DNA of 8,264 nucleotides from Desulfovibrio sp. (GTDB lineage: Bacteria; Desulfobacterota; Desulfovibrionia; Desulfovibrionales; Desulfovibrionaceae): the NCBI GenBank assembly GCA_009773975.1, contig VSMX01000098.1:1-8264 (forward strand), in the 5' to 3' direction. The notes below the pieces were generated by a model that had not been told where the DNA came from, did no database searches, and saw nothing but the letters and a program-made list of their open reading frames with translations. The stretch's first letter is position 1. Each line of letters opens with the position of its first letter. Both the position numbers and the translations under genes were made by a program. Positions 1-6,827 of this stretch are shown piece after piece.

Positions 1-333
1 CATTGGCGCATTATCGCCCTTTCTGCGTTCGGCAAGTTTGACTACTCTGGTATATCCGCCTGGAACTTCAGCAAAAACAGGACCAATATAATCAAAAAGC
101 CTCTTTACGAGGGCGTGATCATTAAGTTTTTTGTATGCTAGACGTTTTGCGGCAAGATCATTTCTTTTGGCCAGAGTAATAAGAGGCTCTACCACACGCC
201 TCAAATCCTTTGCTTTGGGCTCGGTAGTAATAATTTTGCCATGAATTATGAAAGCCTTTGCAAGATTCTGCATAAGTGCTTTGCGGTGAGCTGGTGTGCG
301 AGAAAATTTCCGCCCGGAATTGCTATGCCTCAT
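1..333 (-). CDS. rplQ: Large-subunit ribosomal protein L17 (partial, 3' end outside window)
   Basis: L17 is a 50S protein near the peptide exit-tunnel side of the large subunit. The frame opens with ATG at 333 and stays open for 111 codons to the left edge, so the stop codon is outside the window. The N-terminus reads [20 protein letters not shown], the classic L17 start. Further conserved stretches are [19 protein letters not shown] (about residues 35-53) and [20 protein letters not shown] at the cut end (residues 92-111). Bacterial L17 is usually about 115-135 residues, so only a short tail is missing. The start lies inside the 3' end of rpoA (11-nt overlap, 323-333). A purine-rich AAGGAA about 8 nt upstream, within rpoA coding sequence, serves as ribosome-binding site, so coupling to rpoA translation is likely. 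Identification is secure. Confidence 0.97.
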   Translation of the reverse strand, partial: MRHSNSGRKFSRTPAHRKALMQNLAKAFIIHGKIITTEPKAKDLRRVVEPLITLAKRNDLAAKRLAYKKLNDHALVKRLFDYIGPVFAEVPGGYTRVVKLAERRKGDNAPM

Positions 334-1366
334 TTTGTTGTTTCCTTTTCCATTCCTGGAGTTTCTTGTCGAAACTGTCAACTTTCATTCCAAAATCCAG
401 GCCCATATTCAGCAGGACACTCTTGATTTCATCCAAAGACTTTCGGCCAAAATTTTTGGTTTTCAACATATCAGCCTCTGTGCGCTGCACAAGCTCTCCG
501 ACAGTGGCGATATTCGCGCTACGGAGACAATTTGTGGCGCGCACAGACAGTTCCAGATCATCTATGCTCTTGAAAAGATGCTCGTTTAACTCACCATTAT
601 CGTGGGATCCAAGATGCATATCACCTGAGACGTGTTCATCAAAATTAATGAAAACCGTGATCTGATCCTTGATAATTTTGGCACTATATGCAACAGCGTC
701 TTCCGGAGTCAATGATCCATCAGTCCAGACTTCAAGTATCAGGCGATCATAGTTGGTCATTTGGCCAACACGAGCCTGTTCTACTGAATAGGCGACTTTA
801 CGCACGGGCGAAAAACTGGAATCGAGCTTGATAAGGCCTATTTCTTCGGATAAATCTTCATGCATATCCGCAGGGACGTATCCCTTGCCCATTCTTATCT
901 CAAGTTCCATTTCAAGAGGAATATCTTCTGTGAGAGTGGCGATATGCAGTTCGGGATTTAAAATTTCAACATGCTGGTTTGCTGTTATGTTCGAAGCTGT
1001 CACATTGCCTTTTTTATCGGCAAAAAGCGTCAATTTTTGGGGTTCGTCAGTGTCCATTCTCAAACGAACCTGTTTGAGATTCAATATGACATCGGTCACA
1101 TCTTCAAGCACACCGTGTATCGTGGTAAATTCATGCTGAACACCAGAAATTTTTACGGCTACAAATGCTGCTCCCTGCAGGGAGGACAAAAGCACCCTGC
1201 GCATGGCATTACCAATAGTAGTGCCATATCCTCTTTCAAGAGGTTCACAGATGAATTTGGCATGCAGATTGTCATCAACATCATCTTCGTGCAGAATCTT
1301 TTCCGGTTTGACAAGTTCGGACCAATTCCGCGCGTTGATAAGCCGATCACCCTGTTTGATTAGCAT
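323..1366 (-). CDS. rpoA: DNA-directed RNA polymerase subunit alpha
   Basis: The alpha subunit dimerises to nucleate assembly of RNA polymerase, and its C-terminal domain contacts UP elements and activators. The product has 347 residues. The N-terminal domain (about 1-240) shows [20 protein letters not shown] at 38-57, the assembly and dimerisation signature. The C-terminal domain (about 265-330) shows the helix-hairpin-helix DNA-contact surface: [13 protein letters not shown], where R276 and N279 correspond to E. coli R265 and N268, followed by [20 protein letters not shown] and a GLDFGM turn. It is slightly longer than E. coli alpha (329), mostly through the N-terminus, the linker and a charged tail. 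ATG at 1366 follows a GGGGGT ribosome-binding sequence. It lies 12 nt downstream of rpsD and its TAG stop lies inside rplQ. No defects seen. Confidence 0.99.
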   Translation of the reverse strand: MLIKQGDRLINARNWSELVKPEKILHEDDVDDNLHAKFICEPLERGYGTTIGNAMRRVLLSSLQGAAFVAVKISGVQHEFTTIHGVLEDVTDVILNLKQVRLRMDTDEPQKLTLFADKKGNVTASNITANQHVEILNPELHIATLTEDIPLEMELEIRMGKGYVPADMHEDLSEEIGLIKLDSSFSPVRKVAYSVEQARVGQMTNYDRLILEVWTDGSLTPEDAVAYSAKIIKDQITVFINFDEHVSGDMHLGSHDNGELNEHLFKSIDDLELSVRATNCLRSANIATVGELVQRTEADMLKTKNFGRKSLDEIKSVLLNMGLDFGMKVDSFDKKLQEWKRKQQNEA

Positions 1367-1378
1367 TCTACCCCCAGA

Positions 1379-2005
1379 TTATTTGGAATAGAGTTCGACG
1401 ATAAGCTGTTCATTGACAGGGAATTGAATATCGTCACGCGTCGGCAATGCCTTTACTGTGCCTTTAAAATTGGCGGGATCAATCTCGAGCCACCCCGGGC
1501 AGCCACGTTTTGCTGTGGTTTCCGCAGCCTGGGCAATCATGGGTATTTTGCGGTTTTTTTCGGGCACGCTTATTACATCCCCGGCAGATACCTGCAAAGA
1601 GGGAATATTGACTTTATGGCCATTCAATTCAAAAATTCCATGCCTGACCATTTGCCTTGCCTGATTGCGGGAATTGGCAAATCCAAGCTTGTAGATTACA
1701 TTGTCAAGGCGTCTTTCAAGAATAACCAGAAGATTGGTGCCTGTTACGCCCTTACGCATTTCCGCTTTTTCAAAATAATCATGGAATTGTCTTTCGAGAA
1801 CTCCATACGCACGACGTGTTTTCTGTTTCTCGCGCAACTGTATGGCATATTCGCTAACTTTCTTGCGCGCGCGCCCATGCTGGCCAGGAGCGTAAGGACG
1901 CCTGACCTGCGCGCATTTGTCTGTAAAGCAGCGATCGCCTTTCAAAAACAGTTTGCAACCTTCCCTGCGGCAAAGACGACATTTGGCTTCGGTATATTTG
2001 GCCAT
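1379..2005 (-). CDS. rpsD: Small-subunit ribosomal protein S4, zinc-binding (C+) form
   Basis: S4 is a primary binder that starts assembly of the 30S body on 16S rRNA; in E. coli it also represses the alpha operon. The product has 208 residues, the usual length. The N-terminus carries four cysteines at 9, 12, 26 and 31, the pattern that binds zinc in Thermus S4; an extra Cys17 is also present. The S4 RNA-binding domain spans about residues 97-160, with [20 protein letters not shown] at 97-116 and [10 protein letters not shown] near 127-136. The start at 2005 is preceded by AAAGGATC, a good ribosome-binding site. It is separated from rpsK by 50 nt, wider than most junctions here. Whether S4 regulates this operon cannot be told: the region before rpsM is rpmJ coding sequence rather than an untranslated leader. 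Confidence 0.99.
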   Translation of the reverse strand: MAKYTEAKCRLCRREGCKLFLKGDRCFTDKCAQVRRPYAPGQHGRARKKVSEYAIQLREKQKTRRAYGVLERQFHDYFEKAEMRKGVTGTNLLVILERRLDNVIYKLGFANSRNQARQMVRHGIFELNGHKVNIPSLQVSAGDVISVPEKNRKIPMIAQAAETTAKRGCPGWLEIDPANFKGTVKALPTRDDIQFPVNEQLIVELYSK

Positions 2006-2055
2006 AAAAAGATCCTTTTATATTTAAGGCATTCAAAACCGCTTGAAATTATATT

Positions 2056-2445
2056 CTAGACACGACGCCGTTTGGGGGGGCGGCAACCATTATGGGGAAT
2101 TGGGGTTACATCACGAATAAACGCTATCCTAAATCCAGCTGAAGCGATTGCGCGCATGGCCGCTTCACGACCTGAACCAGGCCCTTTTACATACAAACCC
2201 ACAGTCCTCATCCCGTTTTCCTGAGCTTTTCTCGCGGCAGTTTCAGCAGCCACCTGAGCGGCAAACGGGGTGGATTTGCGGGAACCCTTGAAACCGCTTT
2301 GTCCAGCTGAAGCCCAGGATACCGCATTTCCCCTTGTATCGGTAAATGTGATTATTGTATTATTAAATGACGCTTGAATATGCGCTACGCCAAGTGGGAT
2401 ATTCTTTTTTTCTTTCTTTTTGATTGCTTTTTTGGCTCTGGCCAT
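2056..2445 (-). CDS. rpsK: Small-subunit ribosomal protein S11
   Basis: S11 sits on the 30S platform, where it helps form the cleft that holds mRNA and contacts the E site. The product has 129 residues, normal for the family. A Lys-rich N-terminal tail ([11 protein letters not shown]) is followed by the core [19 protein letters not shown] at 22-40, [14 protein letters not shown] at 86-99, and the C-terminal signature [19 protein letters not shown] at 111-129. Asn119 in the PHNG turn matches the E. coli residue that is converted to isoaspartate. ATG at 2445 follows GAGGAT. The gene lies 27 nt after rpsM and 50 nt before rpsD, in alpha-operon order. It ends with TAG. Nothing abnormal seen. Confidence 0.99.
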   Translation of the reverse strand: MARAKKAIKKKEKKNIPLGVAHIQASFNNTIITFTDTRGNAVSWASAGQSGFKGSRKSTPFAAQVAAETAARKAQENGMRTVGLYVKGPGSGREAAMRAIASAGFRIAFIRDVTPIPHNGCRPPKRRRV

Positions 2446-2472
2446 AATATCCTCGCTGAAAATCCGGTAAAG

Positions 2473-2841
2473 TTATTTTTTCTTGCCCACCACGCCGCGC
2501 CTGGGCCCTTTGCGGGTGCGCGCATTGGTATGCGTTCTCTGGCCATGCACAGGAAGGCCGCGGCGATGCCTCAGCCCGCGGTAACAACCTATATCCATAA
2601 GCCTTTTTATATTTCCGGAAACCTCGCGGCGCAAATCGCCCTCAACCTTGTAGTGTTGCTCAAGTTCCTTGCGAATTTCGTTGACTTCGTCAGCCGAAAG
2701 GTCATCGATGTTCCGTTCCCAGTTTACGCCTGTTGTATCAAGTATCTTCAATGCCGTGGGACGGCCTATGCCATAAATATAAGTGAGGGCAATATCAACC
2801 CTCTTTCCACGAGGCAAATCAACGCCAGCTATTCTCGCCAC
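2473..2841 (-). CDS. rpsM: Small-subunit ribosomal protein S13 (GTG start)
   Basis: S13 is in the 30S head, contacts the P-site tRNA and forms intersubunit bridges to L5 and 23S rRNA. From the GTG at 2841 the product is 122 residues beginning (M)[18 protein letters not shown], the invariant S13 start, and has a helix-two-turn-helix ([14 protein letters not shown], 21-34). The C-terminal rRNA/tRNA-contacting signature is [20 protein letters not shown] (91-110) with a basic GKKK end. The open frame reaches further upstream to an ATG at 2904, but that extension runs through rpmJ in another frame and has no S13 character. The GTG is preceded by TTAGGAG with 7-nt spacing, which decides the start. 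The gene is 10 nt after rpmJ and probably coupled to it. Confidence 0.98.
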   Translation of the reverse strand: MARIAGVDLPRGKRVDIALTYIYGIGRPTALKILDTTGVNWERNIDDLSADEVNEIRKELEQHYKVEGDLRREVSGNIKRLMDIGCYRGLRHRRGLPVHGQRTHTNARTRKGPRRGVVGKKK

Positions 2842-2848
2842 AATATTT

Positions 2849-2855
2849 CTCCTAA
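2849..2855 (-). promoter_or_regulatory. Ribosome-binding site of rpsM, overlapping the rpmJ stop codon
   Basis: Read on the minus strand, TTAGGAG ends 7 nt before the GTG at 2841. The TAG inside it is the stop codon of rpmJ (2852-2854). A ribosome finishing rpmJ therefore stands on the rpsM Shine-Dalgarno sequence. This site supports the GTG as the true start of rpsM rather than the upstream ATG at 2904. Confidence 0.85.
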
Positions 2856-2965
2856 CCCTGGCGCTGCTTATGCCGGGGGTTTTCACAAATGACACGAAGG
2901 ACACCCTTTCGTCTGATCACCTTGCATTTTGGGCATATTTTTTTTACTGAAGGCCTGACTTTCAT
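2852..2965 (-). CDS. rpmJ: Large-subunit ribosomal protein L36, zinc-binding (C+) form
   Basis: L36 is the smallest common 50S protein; it stabilises a junction of 23S rRNA helices late in assembly. The gene encodes 37 residues starting [20 protein letters not shown] and ending [10 protein letters not shown], an almost textbook L36. The zinc ligands are all visible: Cys11, Cys14, Cys27 and His32. ATG at 2965 follows GGGAG, a good ribosome-binding site. The TAG stop is embedded in the ribosome-binding site of rpsM, 10 nt before its start. Upstream, 59 nt separate it from map; in many bacteria infA occupies that position, but it is absent here. Identification is secure. Confidence 0.98.
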
Positions 2966-2999
2966 TTTATTCTCCCTCAACTTATATCATGAACGGAAT

Positions 3000-3028
3000 T
3001 TTCTATATGAAAAATATATAATTGTCAA
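3000..3028 (-). promoter_or_regulatory. Possible internal promoter in the map-rpmJ gap
   Basis: On the minus strand an exact TTGACA (3023-3028) overlaps the map TGA stop. It is followed, after exactly 17 nt of AT-rich sequence, by TAGAAA (3000-3005), a 4-of-6 match to TATAAT. A shifted alternative, TATAGA at 3002-3007, has a 15-nt spacer. Transcription would start roughly 28 nt before rpmJ and drive rpmJ-rpsM-rpsK-rpsD-rpoA-rplQ. The -35 box is perfect, the -10 box is weak and the region is AT-rich, so a chance match is quite possible. This is inference from sequence only. Confidence 0.35.
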
Positions 3029-3819
3029 CATTGTGGAGCATATCTTTTCAAACCCCTGTCCGATACACTCAAAATCTTTGGACCATCCGGCGTGATTGCA
3101 ATGCTGTGTTCAAAGTGCGCAGCCCATTTGCCATCGCGGGTAACAGCCGTCCATTTGTCCTCAAGTATGTCCACTTCCCAGGTGCCCATGGTTACCATTG
3201 GTTCAATAGCTATCACCATGCCATTATGCAATGGCATGCCGGGCATTTTGGGTCTGAAATTTGGCACTTCCGGTTTTTCATGCATTTTTGCGCCAACTCC
3301 ATGGCCAACGAATCGCCTGACCACATTGAAGCCTTCGCCTTCCACATATTTTTGAATTGCCGCGCCAATATCATAAACATTATTTCCCGCGTGGGCCTGC
3401 TGAATGCCTATATACAAGCCTTCTTCCGTAACCCGCAGCAACTTACGCACATCTTCCGCAACTTCACCAACCATGAATGTCCTTGCCGCATCCCCGACAA
3501 AGCCGTCATAAACGACCCCCATATCCACGCTTACAATATCACCTTCAACAAGTGGACGCTGGTTGGGAAAACCGTGAACTACCTGTTCGTTGACAGAGCA
3601 GCATGTGGCAAATGGATAACCGTAATAACCTTCAAAAGCTGGCTTTACGCCATATTCCTTGCACATATTTTGCGCAATATCTTCTATCTGGCTCGTGGTA
3701 ATCCCTGGTTTGACAATGTCGCCTACAGCATCCAGGATGTTGGCAACCATCCTGTTTGCTTCCGCCAGACAGCCAATTTCTCTCTCATTCTTTATGAATG
3801 CGCCCCTGTATTTCTTCAT
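3025..3819 (-). CDS. map: Methionine aminopeptidase, type I
   Basis: The enzyme removes the initiator Met from nascent proteins with a small second residue, acting at the ribosome with a dinuclear metal centre. The product has 264 residues, typical of the type Ia enzyme without extra domains. The five metal ligands are present: Asp99 (in SVDMGV), Asp110 (in GDAARTF), His173 (in VGHGVG), Glu206 (in IAIEPM) and Glu237 (in HFEHS). The substrate-contacting His82 (VVHGFP) and His180 (KMHEKP) are also there. The start at 3819 is 9 nt after the secY stop, and the next in-frame triplet after that stop is a second stop (TAGTGA). No clear Shine-Dalgarno sequence precedes the ATG, so expression probably depends on coupling with secY. 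The stop codon overlaps the possible promoter of rpmJ. Confidence 0.98.
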   Translation of the reverse strand: MKKYRGAFIKNEREIGCLAEANRMVANILDAVGDIVKPGITTSQIEDIAQNMCKEYGVKPAFEGYYGYPFATCCSVNEQVVHGFPNQRPLVEGDIVSVDMGVVYDGFVGDAARTFMVGEVAEDVRKLLRVTEEGLYIGIQQAHAGNNVYDIGAAIQKYVEGEGFNVVRRFVGHGVGAKMHEKPEVPNFRPKMPGMPLHNGMVIAIEPMVTMGTWEVDILEDKWTAVTRDGKWAAHFEHSIAITPDGPKILSVSDRGLKRYAPQC

Positions 3820-3828
3820 TTTCAGTCA

Positions 3829-5142
3829 CTAGATTTTGCCGCTTTTGCGGGCTTTTTGCATCAGTCCCTGATATTGGCTTGAAATAAGGTGGGATTCTAC
3901 CTGATTCATGAAGTCCATTGCAACACCGACCAGGATAAGCAGACTGGTGCCACCAAAATAGAAAGGCACGTTGAAATTGCGAATAAGCAGCATCGGCATG
4001 AGGCAAACCAGCGAAATATAAATCGCTCCGGAAAATGTAAGACGTGAAAGCACTGTATCTATATATTCCGCTGTTTTTTCACCAGGCCTTATACCAGGAA
4101 TGAATCCACCAGACTTTTTCAGGTTTTCCGACATTTCCTTGGGATCAAAAATTATTGCAGTATAGAAATAGCAGAAGAAAAACATCAGGGCCACATAAAG
4201 AACATTGTACATTAGCCCATTGGGAGAAAATATGTCCGTTGCCATTCTCACATATTCATTACCGGAAAACTGCCCCACAGTTGCAGGAAAAAGCAATAAA
4301 GATGACGCAAAGATTGGTGGAATGACGCCAGCTGTGTTAAGCCTGAGCGGCAAATGCGAATTCTGGCCTCCGAACATCTTGCGGCCAACCTGGCGTTTGG
4401 CATAACTGATTGGAATCCTGCGCTGCGCCCTTTCAACAAAAACAATAAAAACAGTAACCGCTGCCATAAAGACCACCAGTATGATGGCCATGAAGATGCT
4501 CATGTCGCCAGCTTCAATAAGCGCAACGGACTGGATTATGCCTCTGGGAATGCCAACAACAATGCCACAGAAAATAATTAAAGAAATGCCGTTGCCGATT
4601 CCCCTTTCGCTTATCTGCTCTCCAAGCCACATAACCAGAATTGAGCCTGCCGTGAACGTTATCATGGTGACAAGCTTGAAACTCAATCCTGGATGAAGAA
4701 CAACCGGCGTGCCTGCCGGACTGGTCATATTTTCAAGGCCAACGGCAATGCCCAGTCCCTGAACGAGTGTAATCGCAACAGTAAGATAACGTGTATATTG
4801 TGTAATTTTTCGTCTTCCCGCCTGCCCTTCTTCCCGGGACATCCGTTTGATATCGGGACTCACAACCTGCAACAGCTGCATTATAATTGATGCGGAGATA
4901 TAGGGCATTACACCAAGGGCAAAAACAGAAACATTCGACAATCCTCCACCGGAAAACATGTCGAAAAGGCTAAACAATGTTCCCTGCATGCTCTCGAAAA
5001 AAGATGCCAGGGCGGCGGCATCCACTCCGGGAATTGGAACATGTACCCCTATTCGATAACAACACAATATTAAAAAAGTCCAGCCCAGGCGTTTGACCAG
5101 GGCAGGCTGGCCTGTCATTGCGTTTGGATTTCCAGCTGCCAT
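3829..5142 (-). CDS. secY: Preprotein translocase subunit SecY
   Basis: SecY is the pore subunit of the Sec translocon in the inner membrane; it passes unfolded proteins outward or into the bilayer with SecE, SecG and SecA. The product has 437 residues, the standard length, with ten hydrophobic segments at roughly 19-37, 70-93, 115-136, 155-175, 181-199, 214-236, 271-292, 309-332, 366-387 and 394-417. The plug region GGGLSNVSVFALGVMPYIS begins near residue 65, and SERGIGNGISLIIF (178-191) is the conserved loop and lateral-gate region. The cytosolic C5 loop contains IRPGEKTAEYID, where Arg352 corresponds to E. coli R357, needed for SecA-driven transport. ATG at 5142 follows AGAAGAG with 6-nt spacing. 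The 108-nt gap upstream to rplO is the widest in the window and holds a hairpin. Confidence 0.98.
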   Translation of the reverse strand: MAAGNPNAMTGQPALVKRLGWTFLILCCYRIGVHVPIPGVDAAALASFFESMQGTLFSLFDMFSGGGLSNVSVFALGVMPYISASIIMQLLQVVSPDIKRMSREEGQAGRRKITQYTRYLTVAITLVQGLGIAVGLENMTSPAGTPVVLHPGLSFKLVTMITFTAGSILVMWLGEQISERGIGNGISLIIFCGIVVGIPRGIIQSVALIEAGDMSIFMAIILVVFMAAVTVFIVFVERAQRRIPISYAKRQVGRKMFGGQNSHLPLRLNTAGVIPPIFASSLLLFPATVGQFSGNEYVRMATDIFSPNGLMYNVLYVALMFFFCYFYTAIIFDPKEMSENLKKSGGFIPGIRPGEKTAEYIDTVLSRLTFSGAIYISLVCLMPMLLIRNFNVPFYFGGTSLLILVGVAMDFMNQVESHLISSQYQGLMQKARKSGKI

Positions 5143-5174
5143 GCACGACTCTTCTGTTTAAGCGTTAGACAATA

Positions 5175-5225
5175 TTAAAAATCAAAATGGGGCATGAGCA
5201 AATTCAAATCCTCACCAGATGCCCC
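5175..5225 (-). terminator. Terminator- or attenuator-like hairpin between rplO and secY
   Basis: On the minus strand GGGGCAT (5219-5225) pairs perfectly with ATGCCCC (5189-5195). Inside it GAG (5211-5213) can pair with CTC (5196-5198), leaving a 5-nt bulge (5214-5218) and a 12-nt AT-rich loop. The 3' arm is followed directly by ATTTTGATTTTTAATATT, a broken T-rich run. This resembles an intrinsic terminator, although the stem is bulged and the T tract interrupted. It lies 26 nt after the rplO stop. Because secY must be expressed, partial termination (attenuation) or an RNA-stability role is more plausible than a full stop. Folding energy was not computed. Confidence 0.45.
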
Positions 5226-5250
5226 TGGCCGGAGAGGAATATGCTTGAAA

Positions 5251-5733
5251 TCAGGAATTGTTTGCTGACGAATTATTGGCATCATCAGCCAGAAGTTCAA
5301 CAGCCTTTCCACCAGTTTTGGTGATTTTTTCTATTGCTGCCCTGCTGAAATGATGCGCTTCAATATTTAGCGGTTTTTGCAAATCCCCTCTGGCAAGAAC
5401 CTTTACAAGCTCATCCTTCTTCACCAGGCAACGATTGTAAATGTCATCCAGGCTGATATTATTTGAACCTTCAAAAGCTTCCTGGAGAGTATCCAGGTTG
5501 ACAACGCCATAGCGGATTTTGAACAGCGCATTTTTAAAACCATGTTTGGGCAAACGACGCTGCAAGGGCATCTGGCCGCCTTCAAAACCCGGGCGCACTC
5601 CTCCGCCAGAACGTGCATTTTGTCCCTTGTGGCCTTTGCCTGAAGTACCACCCAGGCCAGAGCCCTGGCCACGGCCAACCCTTCTTCTTTGTTTGCGTTC
5701 CTCGGGGAAAGGATAAAGATCATGCAATTGCAT
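5251..5733 (-). CDS. rplO: Large-subunit ribosomal protein L15
   Basis: L15 is a 50S protein with a long extended N-terminal arm that threads through 23S rRNA; it is needed late in assembly. The product has 160 residues, longer than E. coli L15 (144). The N-terminus is MQLHDLYPFPEERKQRRRVG, followed by the Gly/Arg-rich arm RGQGSGLGGTSGKGHKGQ (21-38) and FEGGQMPLQRRLPKHGF (50-66). The globular part ends near ITKTGGKAVELL (137-148). The last 12 residues, DDANNSSANNS-like and low in complexity, account for part of the extra length. ATG at 5733 follows GGAGGA, one of the strongest ribosome-binding sites in the window. The gene is 23 nt after rpmD and 108 nt before secY, in spc-operon order. Confidence 0.98.
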   Translation of the reverse strand: MQLHDLYPFPEERKQRRRVGRGQGSGLGGTSGKGHKGQNARSGGGVRPGFEGGQMPLQRRLPKHGFKNALFKIRYGVVNLDTLQEAFEGSNNISLDDIYNRCLVKKDELVKVLARGDLQKPLNIEAHHFSRAAIEKITKTGGKAVELLADDANNSSANNS

Positions 5734-5756
5734 TTATAATTCCTCCAGTGGATTTT

Positions 5757-5933
5757 TTATTCCACTACGGCCACCAAATGTGGAACCTTTTTGATTATTC
5801 CCCGGATCGCAGGGGTATCATTGAACGTCCTGACTTTCTGCATCCGCGTAAGACCAAGCGCATCAAGCATTTTGCGCTGGTGGGGAGTAGTTCCTATGCG
5901 GGAGCGCACAAGCTTAACTTTAATGGTATTCAT
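5757..5933 (-). CDS. rpmD: Large-subunit ribosomal protein L30
   Basis: L30 is a small 50S protein that binds 23S rRNA near the base of the large subunit. The gene encodes 58 residues, starting MNTIKVKLVRSRIGTTPHQR and containing LDALGLTRMQKVRTFNDTPA (23-42) and IRGIIKKVPHLVAVVE at the C-terminus, which is the whole L30 fold at normal bacterial length. ATG at 5933 is only 2 nt after the rpsE TAG stop (TAGCCATG), with AAGGAA inside the rpsE end as ribosome-binding site, so coupling to rpsE is likely. It ends with TAA, 23 nt before rplO. Position between S5 and L15 is the usual one. Confidence 0.98.
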   Translation of the reverse strand: MNTIKVKLVRSRIGTTPHQRKMLDALGLTRMQKVRTFNDTPAIRGIIKKVPHLVAVVE

Positions 5934-5935
5934 GG

Positions 5936-6457
5936 CTATTTCCTTGGAGCTTCCAATTTCATTCCCCGCAAGGATGAAACGTCGGTTGCGCTTCGAAGTG
6001 CTTCCAGACCCTGCATAGTCGCGCGTAATACATTATGAGGGTTATTGGTTCCGATAGCCTTTGCCAATACATCCTTGACCCCAACAGCTTCCATGACCGC
6101 GCGCACCGCGCCGCCAGCTATTATGCCTGTGCCTTCGGATGCAGGTTTGAGCATAACGCGGCCTGCTCCAAAACGCCCAAGCACTTCATACGGCAAGGTG
6201 CCTTCCAAAAGTGGAATCCGTACACGATTTTTGCGCGCGCGCTCTGTTGCCTTGCGCAAAGCTTCAGGAACTTCCTGAGCCTTGCCAAGACCAAAACCCA
6301 CTCCACCTTTGCCATCACCTACTACAACCAGCGCGCTAAAACTGAAACGTCTGCCACCCTTTACGACTTTTGCAACCCGATTGAGAGAGACTATTTTTTC
6401 AATTTCACCAAGCTCATTTTGCTGGGTTTCGGTATTTGCGGAATTTTCCTTTGGCAT
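5936..6457 (-). CDS. rpsE: Small-subunit ribosomal protein S5
   Basis: S5 lies at the mRNA entry side of the 30S subunit and affects decoding accuracy and mRNA unwinding. From the ATG at 6457 the product has 173 residues, a little longer than E. coli S5 (166). A polar N-terminal tail of about 18 residues ([14 protein letters not shown]) precedes the dsRNA-binding-like domain: [20 protein letters not shown] (23-42), then [17 protein letters not shown] (44-60). The first of these contains the loop where spectinomycin-resistance changes occur. The C-terminal domain shows [20 protein letters not shown] (100-119) and [13 protein letters not shown] (135-147). An upstream in-frame ATG at 6490 would overlap rplR by 32 nt and add residues foreign to S5, so it was not used. 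The start is 1 nt after the rplR stop. Confidence 0.98.
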   Translation of the reverse strand: MPKENSANTETQQNELGEIEKIVSLNRVAKVVKGGRRFSFSALVVVGDGKGGVGFGLGKAQEVPEALRKATERARKNRVRIPLLEGTLPYEVLGRFGAGRVMLKPASEGTGIIAGGAVRAVMEAVGVKDVLAKAIGTNNPHNVLRATMQGLEALRSATDVSSLRGMKLEAPRK

Positions 6458-6458
6458 A

Positions 6459-6818
6459 TCAGAACTCCAGGCCGCCTTCACGGGCGCCATCTGCCACGGC
6501 CTTTACCCGGCCGTGATAAATGTATCCATTTCTGTCAAAAACTACCTTGCTTATATTTTTATCTTTTGCCAGACGGGCAATTTCCTTGCCTACCTTTTCG
6601 GCTCCCGCCTTGTTGCAGCGTAAGCCAGGCTCGCTTTTTGACAGGGACAAGGTTGAGGCGGAAACAATTGTTGCGCCTTCATGGTCATTTACAATTTGGG
6701 CATAAATGTGGGTATTCGACCTGAATACAACCAGACGCGGCCTTTCGGCATCACCATTAACCTTTTTACGGATATGGATTTTCCTTTTGATTCGAGACTG
6801 ATTTTTACTTGCCTTCAT
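6459..6818 (-). CDS. rplR: Large-subunit ribosomal protein L18
   Basis: L18 binds 5S rRNA together with L5 and L25 and docks it onto the 50S central protuberance. The product has 119 residues, normal length. The basic N-terminus ([19 protein letters not shown]) is followed by [20 protein letters not shown] (27-46) and the C-terminal signature [20 protein letters not shown] (92-111) ending EGGLEF. ATG at 6818 is 9 nt after the rplF stop; the ribosome-binding sequence TAGGG includes that stop codon. The TGA stop is separated by one base from the rpsE start. No anomalies seen. Confidence 0.98.
   Translation of the reverse strand: MKASKNQSRIKRKIHIRKKVNGDAERPRLVVFRSNTHIYAQIVNDHEGATIVSASTLSLSKSEPGLRCNKAGAEKVGKEIARLAKDKNISKVVFDRNGYIYHGRVKAVADGAREGGLEF
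6465..6468 (-). promoter_or_regulatory. Ribosome-binding site of rpsE, inside the end of rplR
   Basis: GGAG on the minus strand lies 7 nt before the ATG at 6457 and within the last codons of rplR. It supports this ATG over the in-frame ATG at 6490 and suggests that rplR and rpsE are translated in a coupled way. Confidence 0.7.
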
Positions 6819-6827
6819 ATCTATACC

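Noticed and set aside
2006..2055. Regulatory structure in the 50-nt rpsK-rpsD gap
   Set aside because: A 5-bp TTCAA/TTGAA inverted repeat and a TATAAA are present, but the stem is too weak and no -35 box sits at a suitable distance. Only the rpsD ribosome-binding site is convincing.
2842..2904. An N-terminal extension of S13 starting at an ATG at 2904
   Set aside because: The extra residues come from reading rpmJ in another frame. The GTG at 2841 has a strong ribosome-binding site and gives the canonical S13 N-terminus.
3022..3882. A 286-codon open frame on the plus strand opposite map and the end of secY
   Set aside because: It is an antisense shadow of map: it lacks a plausible ribosome-binding site, has an odd His/Asn/Phe-rich composition with no recognisable motif, and lies fully opposite strongly conserved genes.
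5165..5215. A promoter for secY in the rplO-secY gap
   Set aside because: TTTAAT-like -10 candidates exist on the minus strand, but no hexamer at 16-18 nt upstream matches TTGACA in more than about three positions.
5189..5225. A tRNA-like TTCAAAT element on the plus strand within the rplO-secY gap
   Set aside because: The flanking bases do not form a T stem, and no acceptor, D or anticodon arms can be drawn at the right distances. The paired segment is better explained as a hairpin in the minus-strand transcript.
6035..6724. A 229-codon open frame on the plus strand opposite rpsE and rplR
   Set aside because: It is antisense to two clearly conserved genes and rich in Cys/His/Phe without domain structure. 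The same applies to the 211-codon plus-strand frame at 1424-2059 opposite rpsD.
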